Shown in pieces: positions 7,573-16,162 of a stretch of 49,788 bases of DNA; the first letter of the stretch is position 1; each line of letters begins with the position of its first letter. The notes under the pieces are model-generated. The model was not told the DNA's origin and made no database searches. It worked only from the letters and a program-made list of their open reading frames with translations. Source of the DNA: GCA-2686265 sp036010965 (GTDB lineage Bacteria > Planctomycetota > UBA1135 > GCA-002686595); the NCBI GenBank assembly GCA_036010965.1, contig DASCMO010000047.1, forward strand, positions 1 to 49,788, written 5' to 3'. The position numbers and the translations under genes are program-made.

Positions 7573-8960
7573 TGCACACCGAGTAGACGAGCGAGGGCCA
7601 CGGTGTCGGGGTGGTCGGGGAATGCCCGGCGCGTTCGCTCAAAGACAGCCTTGGCCTTCACTCGCTCGCCACGCTTGTGATGCAGCCGGCAGAGGGACAC
7701 GAAGGACGGGCGGAAGCCCGGCATCATGCGCATGGCCGCCTCAAGGTGAACGATCGCAGCATCCTCCTCGCCGACGCGCTGAGCCACTTCACCGAGGAGC
7801 ACGCGAAAGATCCCGGCGGTCGAGTCGAGGGCCACGGCCTGCTTCAAATCAGCGTAGGCCTCGCCGATGCGATTCAATCTGAGGTAGGCGCGGCCGCGGA
7901 CGAAGTGCGCCTGACCGACCTTGGGCGCGAGGCGACAGGCCTCCTCGGAGTTCTCCAGGGCCAGGGCCAGATTTCCCCGATCGAGGTAGCAGGCCGCCAG
8001 GTTGATGTGGGTCGAGAACTCGCCGGGCGCGACCTGCCGGGCGCGCTCGAGCAGCTCGAGGGCGCGCGAAGTCTTCTGCCTCTGGGTCAACACGGCGGCC
8101 AGGTTGTTCAGCAGGGTGTGGTCTTCGGGAAAGCGCAGGAGCAGCCGCTCGAGGATCGTCTCTGCCTCGTCCAGCTTACCGGCCTTCTCGAGCCGGTTGG
8201 CCTCGAGCATGCGCACCGTGTAGCCCACGCGATAGGTCTCGATGCGCTTGGTTAGCGGATCGGAGAGGTGACGACGACCAGCGTTGAGACCCTTGTTCAA
8301 CTCGATCTCGGCCTCGCTCATGCGCCCGAGATCGCGGTAGGCGAGGCCCAGGGTGTAGTGGGCGTGCTTGGATTCCGGATCGAGGGACAGGGCGCGCTCG
8401 CAGAGCGTCGCGGCGCGCGCCGCATCGCCGGTGCGCAGCATCACTTCCGCCAGACCGACATAGCAGGGTGGCGCAAAGTCCACCAGGTCGATGGCCGCCT
8501 CGAACTCGCGGCGAGCGCCCTCCTCGTCCCCGGCCTCGAGCAGCATGGCGCCCAGGCGATGGCGCGCCCCCGCCATGTCCGGCAGGGCCTTGGCCACGCG
8601 CCGCACCAGCTCCAACGCCTCCTCCGCGCCGCCGCGCTGGCGCGCGCAGATGGCGAGGTGGTAGCGCCACAGCTCGTTGGTCGGCTCGAGGGTCAGGGCG
8701 TCGCGCCAGGCTCGCTCGCCCTCGGTCCACAGCTCGTTGGCCTCGAAGACCATCGCCAGGGAAGCGCGCGCCGCTGCCTCCGCCGGCCGGGCTCGGGCAC
8801 GCGCCACGTGCTCGCCGATCAACTCGACGACCCACGCATCCACGCCGTCCGTGTGGACCAGTTCCACGATCCCCGGCGGCGGGCCCGGCGCTGCTCCATC
8901 ACCCCCGCAAGCAGCGAGGGCCAGGGAGGCGACCAGGAGCATCTTGGGGCGAAGCGACAT
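7569..8960 (-). CDS. TPR-repeat lipoprotein
   Basis: Tetratricopeptide-repeat protein of about 463 residues. The chosen start (ATG 8960, MSLRPKM) puts a hydrophobic leader and lipobox (LALAAC) at the N-terminus; an inner ATG at 8942 is an alternative, and neither has a clear Shine-Dalgarno. At least eight TPR-like units follow, for example ASLAMVFEANELWTEGERAW, HAHYTLGLAYRDLGRMSEAE, LLNNLAAVLTQRQKTSRALE and AHFVRGRAYLRLNRIGEAYA. It lies between two paralogous CRTAC1-like genes. TPR proteins often accompany ASPIC/UnbV proteins in environmental bacteria and probably act as a protein-binding scaffold on the same membrane. The open frame extends upstream to 9557, but that part runs antisense-like across the next gene and has no leader. 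Confidence 0.9.
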   Translation of the reverse strand: MSLRPKMLLVASLALAACGGDGAAPGPPPGIVELVHTDGVDAWVVELIGEHVARARARPAEAAARASLAMVFEANELWTEGERAWRDALTLEPTNELWRYHLAICARQRGGAEEALELVRRVAKALPDMAGARHRLGAMLLEAGDEEGARREFEAAIDLVDFAPPCYVGLAEVMLRTGDAARAATLCERALSLDPESKHAHYTLGLAYRDLGRMSEAEIELNKGLNAGRRHLSDPLTKRIETYRVGYTVRMLEANRLEKAGKLDEAETILERLLLRFPEDHTLLNNLAAVLTQRQKTSRALELLERARQVAPGEFSTHINLAACYLDRGNLALALENSEEACRLAPKVGQAHFVRGRAYLRLNRIGEAYADLKQAVALDSTAGIFRVLLGEVAQRVGEEDAAIVHLEAAMRMMPGFRPSFVSLCRLHHKRGERVKAKAVFERTRRAFPDHPDTVALARLLGVQ

Positions 8961-9129
8961 CACGGGAGCGAGAGACGATTCTATCGGCGCTCCTCGGCCC
9001 CCACCAAGAGGGTCCGTTGGGCAGGAAGGGGCAATCCCGCCCCGGCGGCTCAGTTCGAGGGTCGCCTGGAGCGGCCAGGGAGGAGTGGATGCGCCCTTGC
9101 CCGTCCGTCCGCCCACGCGCCGCGCTCTC

Positions 9130-10809
9130 TCAGCGTCCCGCGCCCCGACGCAGGGTGTGGTAGCGGCCGGCGGGCAGGGGGCCGAAGCGCTCGACGAGCC
9201 CGTCGGGCCAGCGCACCTCGACCTCGTCCGCCTGCGAGGCATCGCCCAGACCGACGTGCACGCGCGGGTCGTTGGTGGCGCAGTAGGAGTAGCTGGTTTG
9301 GGCGATGCGGTAGCGGTCGCGCTCGCCCGTGCGCACCCGCAACTCGGCGCCCAAGGCCACCGAGCCGCTCTTCCCCAGCACGGAGAACCCAATCCAGCCG
9401 CCCCGCCGCGGCAAATCGTTGAGCAACAGCCGCAGAGGCGCGTGGGCGTCGACGTAGAGCACATCCACGTCACCGTCGTTGTCGACATCGCCGAAGGCTG
9501 CTGCGCGGCTGGTGCCGAGCGGCACCTCGGGGGCTCCACCGCCGGCGATCTCCTCAAAGCGCCCTCCGTCCAGCCCCAGGAAGAGCTGGTTGGGCTCGGC
9601 GTAGGGGTCGCTCTCGCTCAACGGAGGCGGCCACAGCCCGACGCGGCCGTTGGCGACGAAGAGGTCGATCAGGCCGTCGAGGTCAAAGTCGTGGAAGCCG
9701 AGGCCGAAACCCGTGAACGGCACGCTGGCCGCCGAGAGCCCGGTGCGCGCCGTGCGGTCGCTGAAGGCCGCTCCGAGGTTCTCGTAGAAGGTGTTCGTCT
9801 GCTCGCGCACATGGGTCATGAACAGATCCCAGTCGCCGTCGCTGTCAGCGTCCACCGCGTGCACGCCCATGCCCGCCTCGGGCGCCCCCGAGCTGTTGAC
9901 GGCGCAACCGGCGAGCAGGGCGCGGTCGGTGAAGCGCCCCGGCTTGAGCTGCAGCCACAAGTGATTCGGCATGCCGTCATTGGTGACGTAGACGTCCACC
10001 CGGCCGTCGCCGTCGAAATCAGCACAGGAGAGCCCCAGTCCAGTCCCGGTCCCCGCGCCCAGGCCGACCGCATCGCTCACGTCAGTGAAGGCCCCTTCAC
10101 CGTCGTTGCGGTAGAGCGTGTCCCGCGCCGGCGCGTTGTAGTTGATGGGGTTGCAGTAGTCGCGCTCGCCGTAGTTCGTCTGGCAGGGAATCTCGTGCTC
10201 GGGCTTCCAGTTCAGGTAGTTGACGACGAACAAGTCGAGGTCGCCATCGGCGTCGAAATCGACGAACGAGGCCGCCGAACTCCAGCGCGACTCACCCACC
10301 CCCGCCGCCTGGGTGACGTCCGTGAAGCTCCCATCTCCGTCGTTGCGATAGAGGACGTTGCCCTCGAGATTGCAGACGTACAGATCGGTGTCGCCGTCGG
10401 CGTCAAAGTCCCCCGCGGTACAGCCGAAGCCGTAGCCCGTGTTCCCGACACCCGCCGCTTCGGTCGCGTCCGAGAAGGTGCCGTCCCCCTCGTTCCTGAA
10501 CAGGCGGTTGGGCTCGTTGGTCGCATTCCCCGGCACCGGATCGCCGCCCTGGACGCAGTAGACGTCGAGGTGCCCGTCGCCGTCGAAGTCGAGGAAGCCG
10601 CCGCCGCCGGTCACGGTCTCGGGGATCCAGAAGCGCTGCTCGTGGGAGCGCACGTGGACGAAGTCGAGGCCCGAATCCGCCGCGACCTCGTGGAACCAGG
10701 TGGGCGTGGCGGGCACGGGAGACGGGGCTGGGTCGGCGGATCCCCCGCCACCGCAGGCTGTGAGGGGCGCGAGCAGGGCGGCGGTGAGGAGGGAGCGGGG
10801 GGGTCGCAT
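9130..10809 (-). CDS. CRTAC1-like lipoprotein with FG-GAP repeats and ASPIC/UnbV domain, first gene of the operon
   Basis: Paralogue of the protein at 5887-7572, 559 residues. The start at 10809 is chosen because it gives a leader (MRPPRSLLTAALLAPLTAC) with a lipobox Cys; the open frame upstream of it (to 11211) runs through the divergent pilin-like gene and has no signal. A short Pro-rich spacer precedes the conserved start of the propeller, TWFHEVAADSGLDFVHV. Repeats of the form DFDGDGHLDVYC, DFDADGDTDLYVCN, DFDADGDLDLFVVNYLNW, DADSDGDWDLFMTHV and DVDNDGDVDVLYV follow, then an ASPIC/UnbV domain ending EVEVRWPDGLVERFG. It begins a minus-strand run (CRTAC1-like, TPR, CRTAC1-like, selenoprotein candidate, sulfatase). 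The gap to the TPR gene is 169 bases, so an internal promoter is possible. Confidence 0.92.
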   Translation of the reverse strand: MRPPRSLLTAALLAPLTACGGGGSADPAPSPVPATPTWFHEVAADSGLDFVHVRSHEQRFWIPETVTGGGGFLDFDGDGHLDVYCVQGGDPVPGNATNEPNRLFRNEGDGTFSDATEAAGVGNTGYGFGCTAGDFDADGDTDLYVCNLEGNVLYRNDGDGSFTDVTQAAGVGESRWSSAASFVDFDADGDLDLFVVNYLNWKPEHEIPCQTNYGERDYCNPINYNAPARDTLYRNDGEGAFTDVSDAVGLGAGTGTGLGLSCADFDGDGRVDVYVTNDGMPNHLWLQLKPGRFTDRALLAGCAVNSSGAPEAGMGVHAVDADSDGDWDLFMTHVREQTNTFYENLGAAFSDRTARTGLSAASVPFTGFGLGFHDFDLDGLIDLFVANGRVGLWPPPLSESDPYAEPNQLFLGLDGGRFEEIAGGGAPEVPLGTSRAAAFGDVDNDGDVDVLYVDAHAPLRLLLNDLPRRGGWIGFSVLGKSGSVALGAELRVRTGERDRYRIAQTSYSYCATNDPRVHVGLGDASQADEVEVRWPDGLVERFGPLPAGRYHTLRRGAGR

Positions 10810-10984
10810 CGGTGGATGACAGTCTATTCGCTCACGAGAGGCTCGCGCCTCGACAGGGACGCGCGGAGGTGGAACTTCTTTCCCTATCACGCCGACGAAG
10901 GGCGCACGAGGCCTCAAGCCAGCCGCTCGCGGCGGCCGAAGGGAGGAAAGTGCGCCGGGCCCTCCCCAACGCCCGACGCCGCCG

Positions 10985-11563
10985 ATGCACACCCAGATTT
11001 CACAGCCTCCGATCATCGTCCCGCCTGAGTTCCGGGCAAGGGGTCGACGCCCCTCCGGTCCTCTCTGGGCCGCGCTGTCGGTGTGCGCCGCGCTCGCCGG
11101 CCTGGTCGGGGTGATGGCCGCTCCGCCCGCGGCGAGCGTACCGGAGGTATCGCCCGTCCGCGCCCTGGAGAACAAGCTCTGGAAGAACCTGCGCATCGTG
11201 CGCGCGGCCATCGCCGACTACCGCGCTGATCGCGGCCGCTGGCCGAGCGCCGAGGGGATCCAGAGCTCCGGAGCGATGTGCGAACACGGAGCCCTGGGGT
11301 GCGAACTGGGCTTCCACGAAGACGGGCTCGCTCCCCCGCCCCCGCTGATCCTACGCGACGGCCACGTGCCGTACTTGCCGCATGGCATCCCGGTCAATCC
11401 GGTGAACGGCCTGCGTACGGTATTGATCCTCAAACCGACCGCGGAGATGCCCGCCTCTCCCGACGGTAGCACCGGCTGGATCTACGATCCGCGCTCGGGC
11501 GAGGTGCGCTCCAATGTCGCGGGGCGCGTACACGGCCGCACCCAGCGCTACTTCGATCTCTAG
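10985..11563 (+). CDS. Prepilin/GspG-like membrane-anchored protein
   Basis: A 192-residue protein with one N-terminal membrane segment (about residues 27-48), a helix (ENKLWKNLRIVRAAIADYRADRGRWPSAEG) and a C-terminal part containing GIPVNPVNG and GWIYDPRSGEVRSN. The pattern of amphipathic helix, RGRWPS, P-x-NP-x-NG and W-x-YDP-x-x-GE-x-R-x-N is that of major pseudopilins and related planctomycetal proteins. The canonical prepilin cleavage site followed by Phe and Glu5 is absent, so processing by a prepilin peptidase is doubtful. It is divergent from the CRTAC1-like operon and upstream of another pilin-like gene; together they may form part of a minimal secretion or pilus-like apparatus, but no ATPase or secretin is in the window. 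Confidence 0.72.
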   Translation: MHTQISQPPIIVPPEFRARGRRPSGPLWAALSVCAALAGLVGVMAAPPAASVPEVSPVRALENKLWKNLRIVRAAIADYRADRGRWPSAEGIQSSGAMCEHGALGCELGFHEDGLAPPPPLILRDGHVPYLPHGIPVNPVNGLRTVLILKPTAEMPASPDGSTGWIYDPRSGEVRSNVAGRVHGRTQRYFDL

Positions 11564-11708
11564 GCGATCCGTTGAAGGAGTGCTTCGCGAGCCAAGGCGA
11601 TCGCAGCCACGCCAAGCCGCCGTGCAGGAGGTCTTCACGGCATCGAATGCCCGTTCAGCGGGCGTCGAGGGCTTCCGCCCGCCTGTTTGCTACAAGTCTC
11701 CGCTAGAC

Positions 11709-12227
11709 ATGACGACCCAGCCTCCTTCACGCCCCGGCGGCGTCAGCATCGTCGGCCTCGCGGCGGCCCTGCTCAGCATCTCGGCCCTGGCCCTGCTGGC
11801 CATTCCGGGCTTCTTCGCGCGCGCGGAGGTAAGCCTCGACAACGCCACCGTGCTGCTCGCCGCGGACCTACGCGCGACCCAGGACGCCGCGGCCATCAAC
11901 GAATGCGAGCTGCGCGTGCTTTTCTTCGCCGACGGCAGCGGCTACTCGGTGGTGGACGCGAACGACCAGCTGATCGCTCACCCCGCAGGGATTGGCGACT
12001 TCGTACGCTCCTACTCCCGAGACGGGGTCTTCGAGAGCGTGCGGATCGTGAGCACCGACCTCGGCCCGGAAGACTGGATCACCTTCGACGCCCACGGCTT
12101 CGCCCGCTCGGTCGGGAGCGTGGTCCTGGGGCTGGACGATGAGCGGCGGACCCTCAGGGTCCAGGCCGCCTCGGGCCTGGTGCGGATCGAGGGACTCGGC
12201 CGCCCGTGGCCCCACGACGAGCGCTGA
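11709..12227 (+). CDS. FimT/GspH-like prepilin-type protein
   Basis: A 172-residue protein. The start at 11709 (MTTQPPSRPGG) gives a membrane helix at about residues 12-33 (SIVGLAAALLSISALALLAI). This is followed by NATVLLAADLRATQDAAAINECELRVLFF, which matches the long helix and first strand of FimT/GspH minor pseudopilins. The remainder is beta-rich and ends GLGRPWPHDER. As in its neighbour, the canonical Glu5 after a Gly cleavage site is not seen. The frame is open further upstream to 11514, but that part overlaps the preceding gene's end and is low-quality sequence. The pair probably works together. Confidence 0.7.
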   Translation: MTTQPPSRPGGVSIVGLAAALLSISALALLAIPGFFARAEVSLDNATVLLAADLRATQDAAAINECELRVLFFADGSGYSVVDANDQLIAHPAGIGDFVRSYSRDGVFESVRIVSTDLGPEDWITFDAHGFARSVGSVVLGLDDERRTLRVQAASGLVRIEGLGRPWPHDER

Positions 12228-12577
12228 GACCAAGCGCTCCGGGAGATCCAGCAGGATTTTTCTTCGGATGAGGGCGAACCTCCCGGAGGGCCGTCCCGTC
12301 CAAAGGGCTCAAACGTTGCGGATTCCGGTCTTGCTGGAGCGCGGACCCCCCAAGAAGCCTCTCTCTCTCCCGCGCTCGGGCACAGCGAAGGAGACCGACG
12401 CCGCGACGAGCCCCGCACCTATCCACACTATGGGGCTGACTATTGCCGACGGCTGCGGCCGGGGGCGTTTCACGACGCTCCCGGCCGTATTTTCGTCGCC
12501 TTCGGGCCGATGATCGCGAGCGGGTGGCCTACCCTGGAAAGTTCGGCCGCGGGACTCGTCCGCGCCAGCCCTCCATC
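12228..12577. other. Intergenic region without a recognisable gene
   Basis: Three hundred and fifty bases between the FimT-like gene and the membrane phosphodiesterase-fold gene. Short open frames exist on both strands, but none has a ribosome-binding site, domain or coherent composition. An upstream extension of the next gene (to 12443) is open but reads as low-complexity Arg/Pro sequence before the membrane segments. A promoter for the gene at 12578 should be here; I cannot point to one. Confidence 0.45.
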
Positions 12578-14731
12578 ATGGTCCGCCTGCAAGCCCGCTC
12601 CGCCTTTCTGATCGCCCTCGCCTACGTCATCATCGGCGTGCTGCGCTGGCACCACCCCCTCGGCGGGGGCGTCGAGTTCTTCGTGCGCGCCACGGCGGGG
12701 GTCCTGGTCCAGGGGAACCTCCTGTGGTTGTTGCTCGTCTGCTGCGGCCTGCCCCTGGCCCGCTGGCCGCGCCTGGCCCTCGGCCTGCCGGCTGGGCTGG
12801 TGACGATGCTGGCCCTGGCCGGAGAGCTGGCCATCGGCTGGAACATCGATCTGCCCTTCTACGTCGGCATGGGCGACCCCGAACGCCTGGCCGCCGTCGG
12901 GCGCGGCCTCGCGCTCGCCTGTCCGGTGGGGATCGCCGCGGGGCTCTTCGCTGCAAGGGGAGCGGACAAGGCCCAGCGAACGCCGGCGCGCGGCTGGACG
13001 ACGGTGCTGCTCGCGGGCCAGGCGCTGGCCACCCTGGCCCTGGTCGGCTGGAACGCCGCCGACCTGGCGCCCGCCCGACTCGAGCGCGTCGAGCAGGTCA
13101 CGCGCGAGCCCGGATCGCAGCGCAAGCTCACGCTCTTCTGCATCGACGCGGGACTGTGGACCATGGTCGATGAGTTCATCGACGAAGGGCGCATGCCGCA
13201 CCTCGCGGCCCTCAAGGAGCGCGGCTCCTACGGCCACCTGATGACCCACGGACAGCGCCTGTCGCCGATCGTCTGGACCAGCATGGTGACGGGCATGGCG
13301 GAAGCCGGGCACGGAATCCACGACTTCACCGTGCTCTCATCGGACGCCGAGGGACGCTCGATCCCCACCCCCTCAACCGCGCGCAAGGCGGCGGCGGTGT
13401 GGAACATCGCCAGCGCGGGGGGGCTCAAATCCCTGGTCCACAACTGGCTCATCACCGATCCTGCGGAACCGATCAGCGGAGTCGTGATCCCCAACCTCAA
13501 GCCCGCCCTGGGCGGGAGCGTCCCCGCGACCCACCCCGCCGCCGTGCGCGCTCTGGTCACCGACGCCCTGGCGAGCTTCCCCGAAGAGCGCTCGGGAGAC
13601 GCCTACGAGGACATTCGCAGGTTGCTCGAGATGGAGATCGTCGCCTGGGAGGCAGTGAAGGGCGTCGCCGACTTCGACCTGGTGGTCACGGGCACGCAGG
13701 CGTCCGACAGCTCCCTGCACCTGCGCTACCTCGACACCTTCCCCGAAGCCTTCGACCTGCAGGCCTGGGGTGTCGATCCCGAGCAGGCCACGGCACGGTC
13801 GGGAGACGTACACGCGATCTTCACGCGCCTCGACGAGTGGTTGGGGGCGCTGGCGGCGGAAGGCCGGGCCGTGCTCGTGGTGTCCGATCACGGAGCTCGG
13901 CCGCGGGCGAGTCCCCTGGTCCACTTTCTCCTCGACCCACTGCTGGCGGACATGGGTCTGATCGCCTTCGACGGCGAGGAGTTCGATCGCTCTGCGCTGG
14001 ATCCGCGGCGAGCGCGGGCCAGCGAGGCCGGCTCGAGCGCCACGCAACGCCGCGCCGGGATCCTCTTCCGTGCCGAGGTCACCGAGGGCGTCACGCCCCT
14101 GTCCCTTTCGCAACTCATCGACGCTCTGCGCTCGCTCGAGCTGGAAGGCACGGGCGAGCCGCTGTTCACCGCGGTCGGTCCGACGCCTGCGGGGAGTCGC
14201 TCGGCGGCCTTCGTCGTACCGGCGACCTGCCTCGCTGAGGTGCCCGGCGAACGCAGGGTGGAGGTCGCGGGACAGGTGCGCCCTCTCGCCCGTTACCTGG
14301 ACGTTCGCCGGGAGAACAGCGGCAACCACGACCCGCACGGGATGTTCCTCTTCGCCGCGCCGGACATCGAACCGGCAGGCGCGGTGACCGCCCTGTGCTC
14401 GGAGACATCGCTCTCCACCTTGCTGGGCTTCGCTCTGGGCACATCGAGGAGCGTCGACCGCATCGCCGAGCTGGCGCGTCGGCTTGGGTTGTTCGAGCCC
14501 TACACATCCCTCGACGTGACGCCGACGGTGCTCGCCTACCTCGGCCTGCCCCTGGCGCACGACATGCACGGGCGCGTCATGGAGCGCGTCCTGGCTCCGG
14601 CGCCGAGCGCTCGGCGGACAGTGGACTCCCACGCCAATCTGATCGATCCCGAGCGTCAGGCCGCTGCCCCCGACGAGGCGGCGCAGCGGGAGATCCTCGA
14701 GCAACTGCGAGCCCTGGGCTACACGAAATAG
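12578..14731 (+). CDS. Membrane protein with alkaline-phosphatase/type I phosphodiesterase fold
   Basis: A 717-residue protein. The start at 12578 places four or five membrane helices in the first 160 residues (for example FLIALAYVIIGVLRW and LLWLLLVCCGLPLA). The rest is an extracytoplasmic hydrolase of the alkaline-phosphatase superfamily (type I phosphodiesterase/nucleotide pyrophosphatase): LTLFCIDAGLWTMVDEFIDE, SPIVWTSMVTGMAEAGHGI (WT, probable nucleophile Thr), VWNIASAGGLKSLVHNWLITDPAEP and VLVVSDHGARP. The C-terminal DVTPTVLAYLGLPLAHDMHGR is characteristic of the family. The first metal ligand pair is C-I-D-A instead of the usual G-x-D-G. The gene is followed by an outer-membrane protein and by a broken relative (15662), suggesting a local group of such hydrolases. 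Substrate unknown. Confidence 0.85.
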   Translation: MVRLQARSAFLIALAYVIIGVLRWHHPLGGGVEFFVRATAGVLVQGNLLWLLLVCCGLPLARWPRLALGLPAGLVTMLALAGELAIGWNIDLPFYVGMGDPERLAAVGRGLALACPVGIAAGLFAARGADKAQRTPARGWTTVLLAGQALATLALVGWNAADLAPARLERVEQVTREPGSQRKLTLFCIDAGLWTMVDEFIDEGRMPHLAALKERGSYGHLMTHGQRLSPIVWTSMVTGMAEAGHGIHDFTVLSSDAEGRSIPTPSTARKAAAVWNIASAGGLKSLVHNWLITDPAEPISGVVIPNLKPALGGSVPATHPAAVRALVTDALASFPEERSGDAYEDIRRLLEMEIVAWEAVKGVADFDLVVTGTQASDSSLHLRYLDTFPEAFDLQAWGVDPEQATARSGDVHAIFTRLDEWLGALAAEGRAVLVVSDHGARPRASPLVHFLLDPLLADMGLIAFDGEEFDRSALDPRRARASEAGSSATQRRAGILFRAEVTEGVTPLSLSQLIDALRSLELEGTGEPLFTAVGPTPAGSRSAAFVVPATCLAEVPGERRVEVAGQVRPLARYLDVRRENSGNHDPHGMFLFAAPDIEPAGAVTALCSETSLSTLLGFALGTSRSVDRIAELARRLGLFEPYTSLDVTPTVLAYLGLPLAHDMHGRVMERVLAPAPSARRTVDSHANLIDPERQAAAPDEAAQREILEQLRALGYTK

Positions 14732-14855
14732 GGCCGAGGGCGCACCTCGCTCGCCGCGCACTGGCCCGTCTGGGCGTGGAATGGTAGAGAGGGGGTCGGC
14801 GCGGGGGTTCCGCGCCCACCCTGAGTCCCTTCCACACCACCGGCCCAGGCAACCC

Positions 14856-15629
14856 ATGAAACGCCTCGTCGCTCTCACGCTCGCGGCCGCCGCATCCTGC
14901 TCCACGCCCTCGGTGAGCCTCACGCCCTACGTGGCCCAGTACTCCCTCAATGGGTCGATCGCCTCCTCAAGCGGCGGGACATCCGGCTCGACGAGCATCG
15001 CTTCGCTCGGGCTCGACGGAGACGACTCGGTCTTCGGCGGACGCCTCGCGTTGAAGGGAGACCACTCTCATCTGAGCGTCTCGTACTCGGCGACCAACCT
15101 CTCGGCGACGGGCGGCACCCTGAGCGATGACATTGAGATCGACGGCATCACGATTAACTCGGACTCGCTGGCCGTGGCCACCGACCTTGACATCACGAAC
15201 ACGAGCGGCCTGTGGACCTACGACTGGAACATCGGCGATACCGCGTACTTCGGCCTGGGCATCGGGGTCACCTCCCTAGACTTCTCCATCGCACTGAACG
15301 GAGAAGAGGAGATCACCGGAGAGAACGTCACGGCGACCATGGACGAGAACCTGCCCATCCCTCTGATCGCCGCGCGCGTGGGAGGCAACATCGGCCCGGT
15401 GCGGGTTGAGGGCACCTACGCGTTCCTGAGCGTGAGCGTGGACGACGCCGAGGCCGTCGTGAGCGACCTCGACCTCTCAGCCGGCCTGAAGATCCTCGGG
15501 GACGCCGGCTCGATCGTCGCCGGCTATCGCCTGTTCGCCTTCGACGCCCAGTTCGAGGACGCGAGCGACTCGGCGAACCTCGACCTGGAACTTGGCGGAC
15601 CCTACGCGGGCGTGCGCATCGGATTCTGA
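14856..15629 (+). CDS. Probable outer-membrane beta-barrel protein
   Basis: A 257-residue protein. The start at 14856 (MKRLVALTLAAAASC) gives a short leader with a possible lipobox at Cys15. The body alternates polar and hydrophobic residues in strands (for example SVFGGRLALKG, DTAYFGLGIGVTSLDFSIAL, LIAARVGGNIGPVRVEGTYAF, GSIVAGYRLFAFDAQF) and ends GGPYAGVRIGF with a terminal Phe, the classical outer-membrane insertion signal. This suggests an eight- to ten-strand barrel. It lies 124 bases after the phosphodiesterase-fold membrane protein and 32 bases before the broken phosphodiesterase-fold gene, so it is probably cotranscribed. No family was recognised; the fold call is from pattern. Confidence 0.72.
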   Translation: MKRLVALTLAAAASCSTPSVSLTPYVAQYSLNGSIASSSGGTSGSTSIASLGLDGDDSVFGGRLALKGDHSHLSVSYSATNLSATGGTLSDDIEIDGITINSDSLAVATDLDITNTSGLWTYDWNIGDTAYFGLGIGVTSLDFSIALNGEEEITGENVTATMDENLPIPLIAARVGGNIGPVRVEGTYAFLSVSVDDAEAVVSDLDLSAGLKILGDAGSIVAGYRLFAFDAQFEDASDSANLDLELGGPYAGVRIGF

Positions 15630-15661
15630 TTCGCGGCGGGCGCGACGGCCCGGCGACCTCG

Positions 15662-16162
15662 ATGCGCCTCTCGCAGTTCATCGCCGCTCCGCTCTTCCTC
15701 TACGCCCTGGCGACGGGTTGCTCCGAGGGACCCGGCGACGAGAGCGCCGGCCCGAGCCCGCAGACCCCCCCGCTCGCCGAGCGCGAGGTCCCCGGGCGCG
15801 TCTTCCTGGTCGGGATCGACGGCGCCTCCTGGGACGTCTTTGACCACGTCCTCGCCGACGGCGTCATGCCGCGCTTGCAGGAGCTGTGCGCGCGCGGCAC
15901 CAAGGCCGAGCTGCTCTCGATGAACCCGACCGCCTCGGCCATCCTCTGGACGACGATCGCCACGGGCAAGTTGCCCAAGCAGCACGGCATCCTGGGTTTC
16001 GTGGCCACGACGGACGCGGAGACCGTCGTGCCGGTGTCGTCCACCATGCGCAAGGTGGACGCGCTCTGGAACATCTGCAGCCGCGCCGGAGCCGCGCGCG
16101 TGGCTCTGACAAAAAAATGGGAGTCGCCTCCGAAGAGACGACTCCGCGCGGGTCGTATCTGA
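15662..16162 (+). pseudogene. Truncated phosphodiesterase-fold lipoprotein gene
   Basis: The first ~148 codons encode a leader ending in TGC (possible lipoprotein) and then the N-terminal part of an alkaline-phosphatase-superfamily hydrolase: RVFLVGIDGASWDVFDHVLADGVMPRL, ASAILWTTIATGKLPKQHGILGF and MRKVDALWNICSRAGAARVAL. Members of this family normally run 400-600 residues, and the next expected segment is a Trp/Pro-rich VGWW.TWPAE block. Instead the frame enters the T-run and hairpin of a minus-strand terminator at 16111 and stops at 16162 after a non-homologous KKWESPPKRRLRAGRI tail. The gene has lost its C-terminal three-quarters. This could be an insertion, a deletion fusing it to the RNA locus, or an assembly join. 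Confidence 0.75.
16111..16145 (-). terminator. Rho-independent terminator, minus strand
   Basis: On the minus strand GGAGTCG, a T.G pair and CTC close over a TTCG tetraloop with the matching arm (16145-16120): eleven consecutive pairs counting the wobble. The sequence CA then seven T (16117-16111) follow. Read on the plus strand, the same pair is a C/A mismatch and no T-run follows, so the signal is oriented to stop minus-strand transcription coming from the structured region and the rhodanese gene. Confidence 0.85.
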
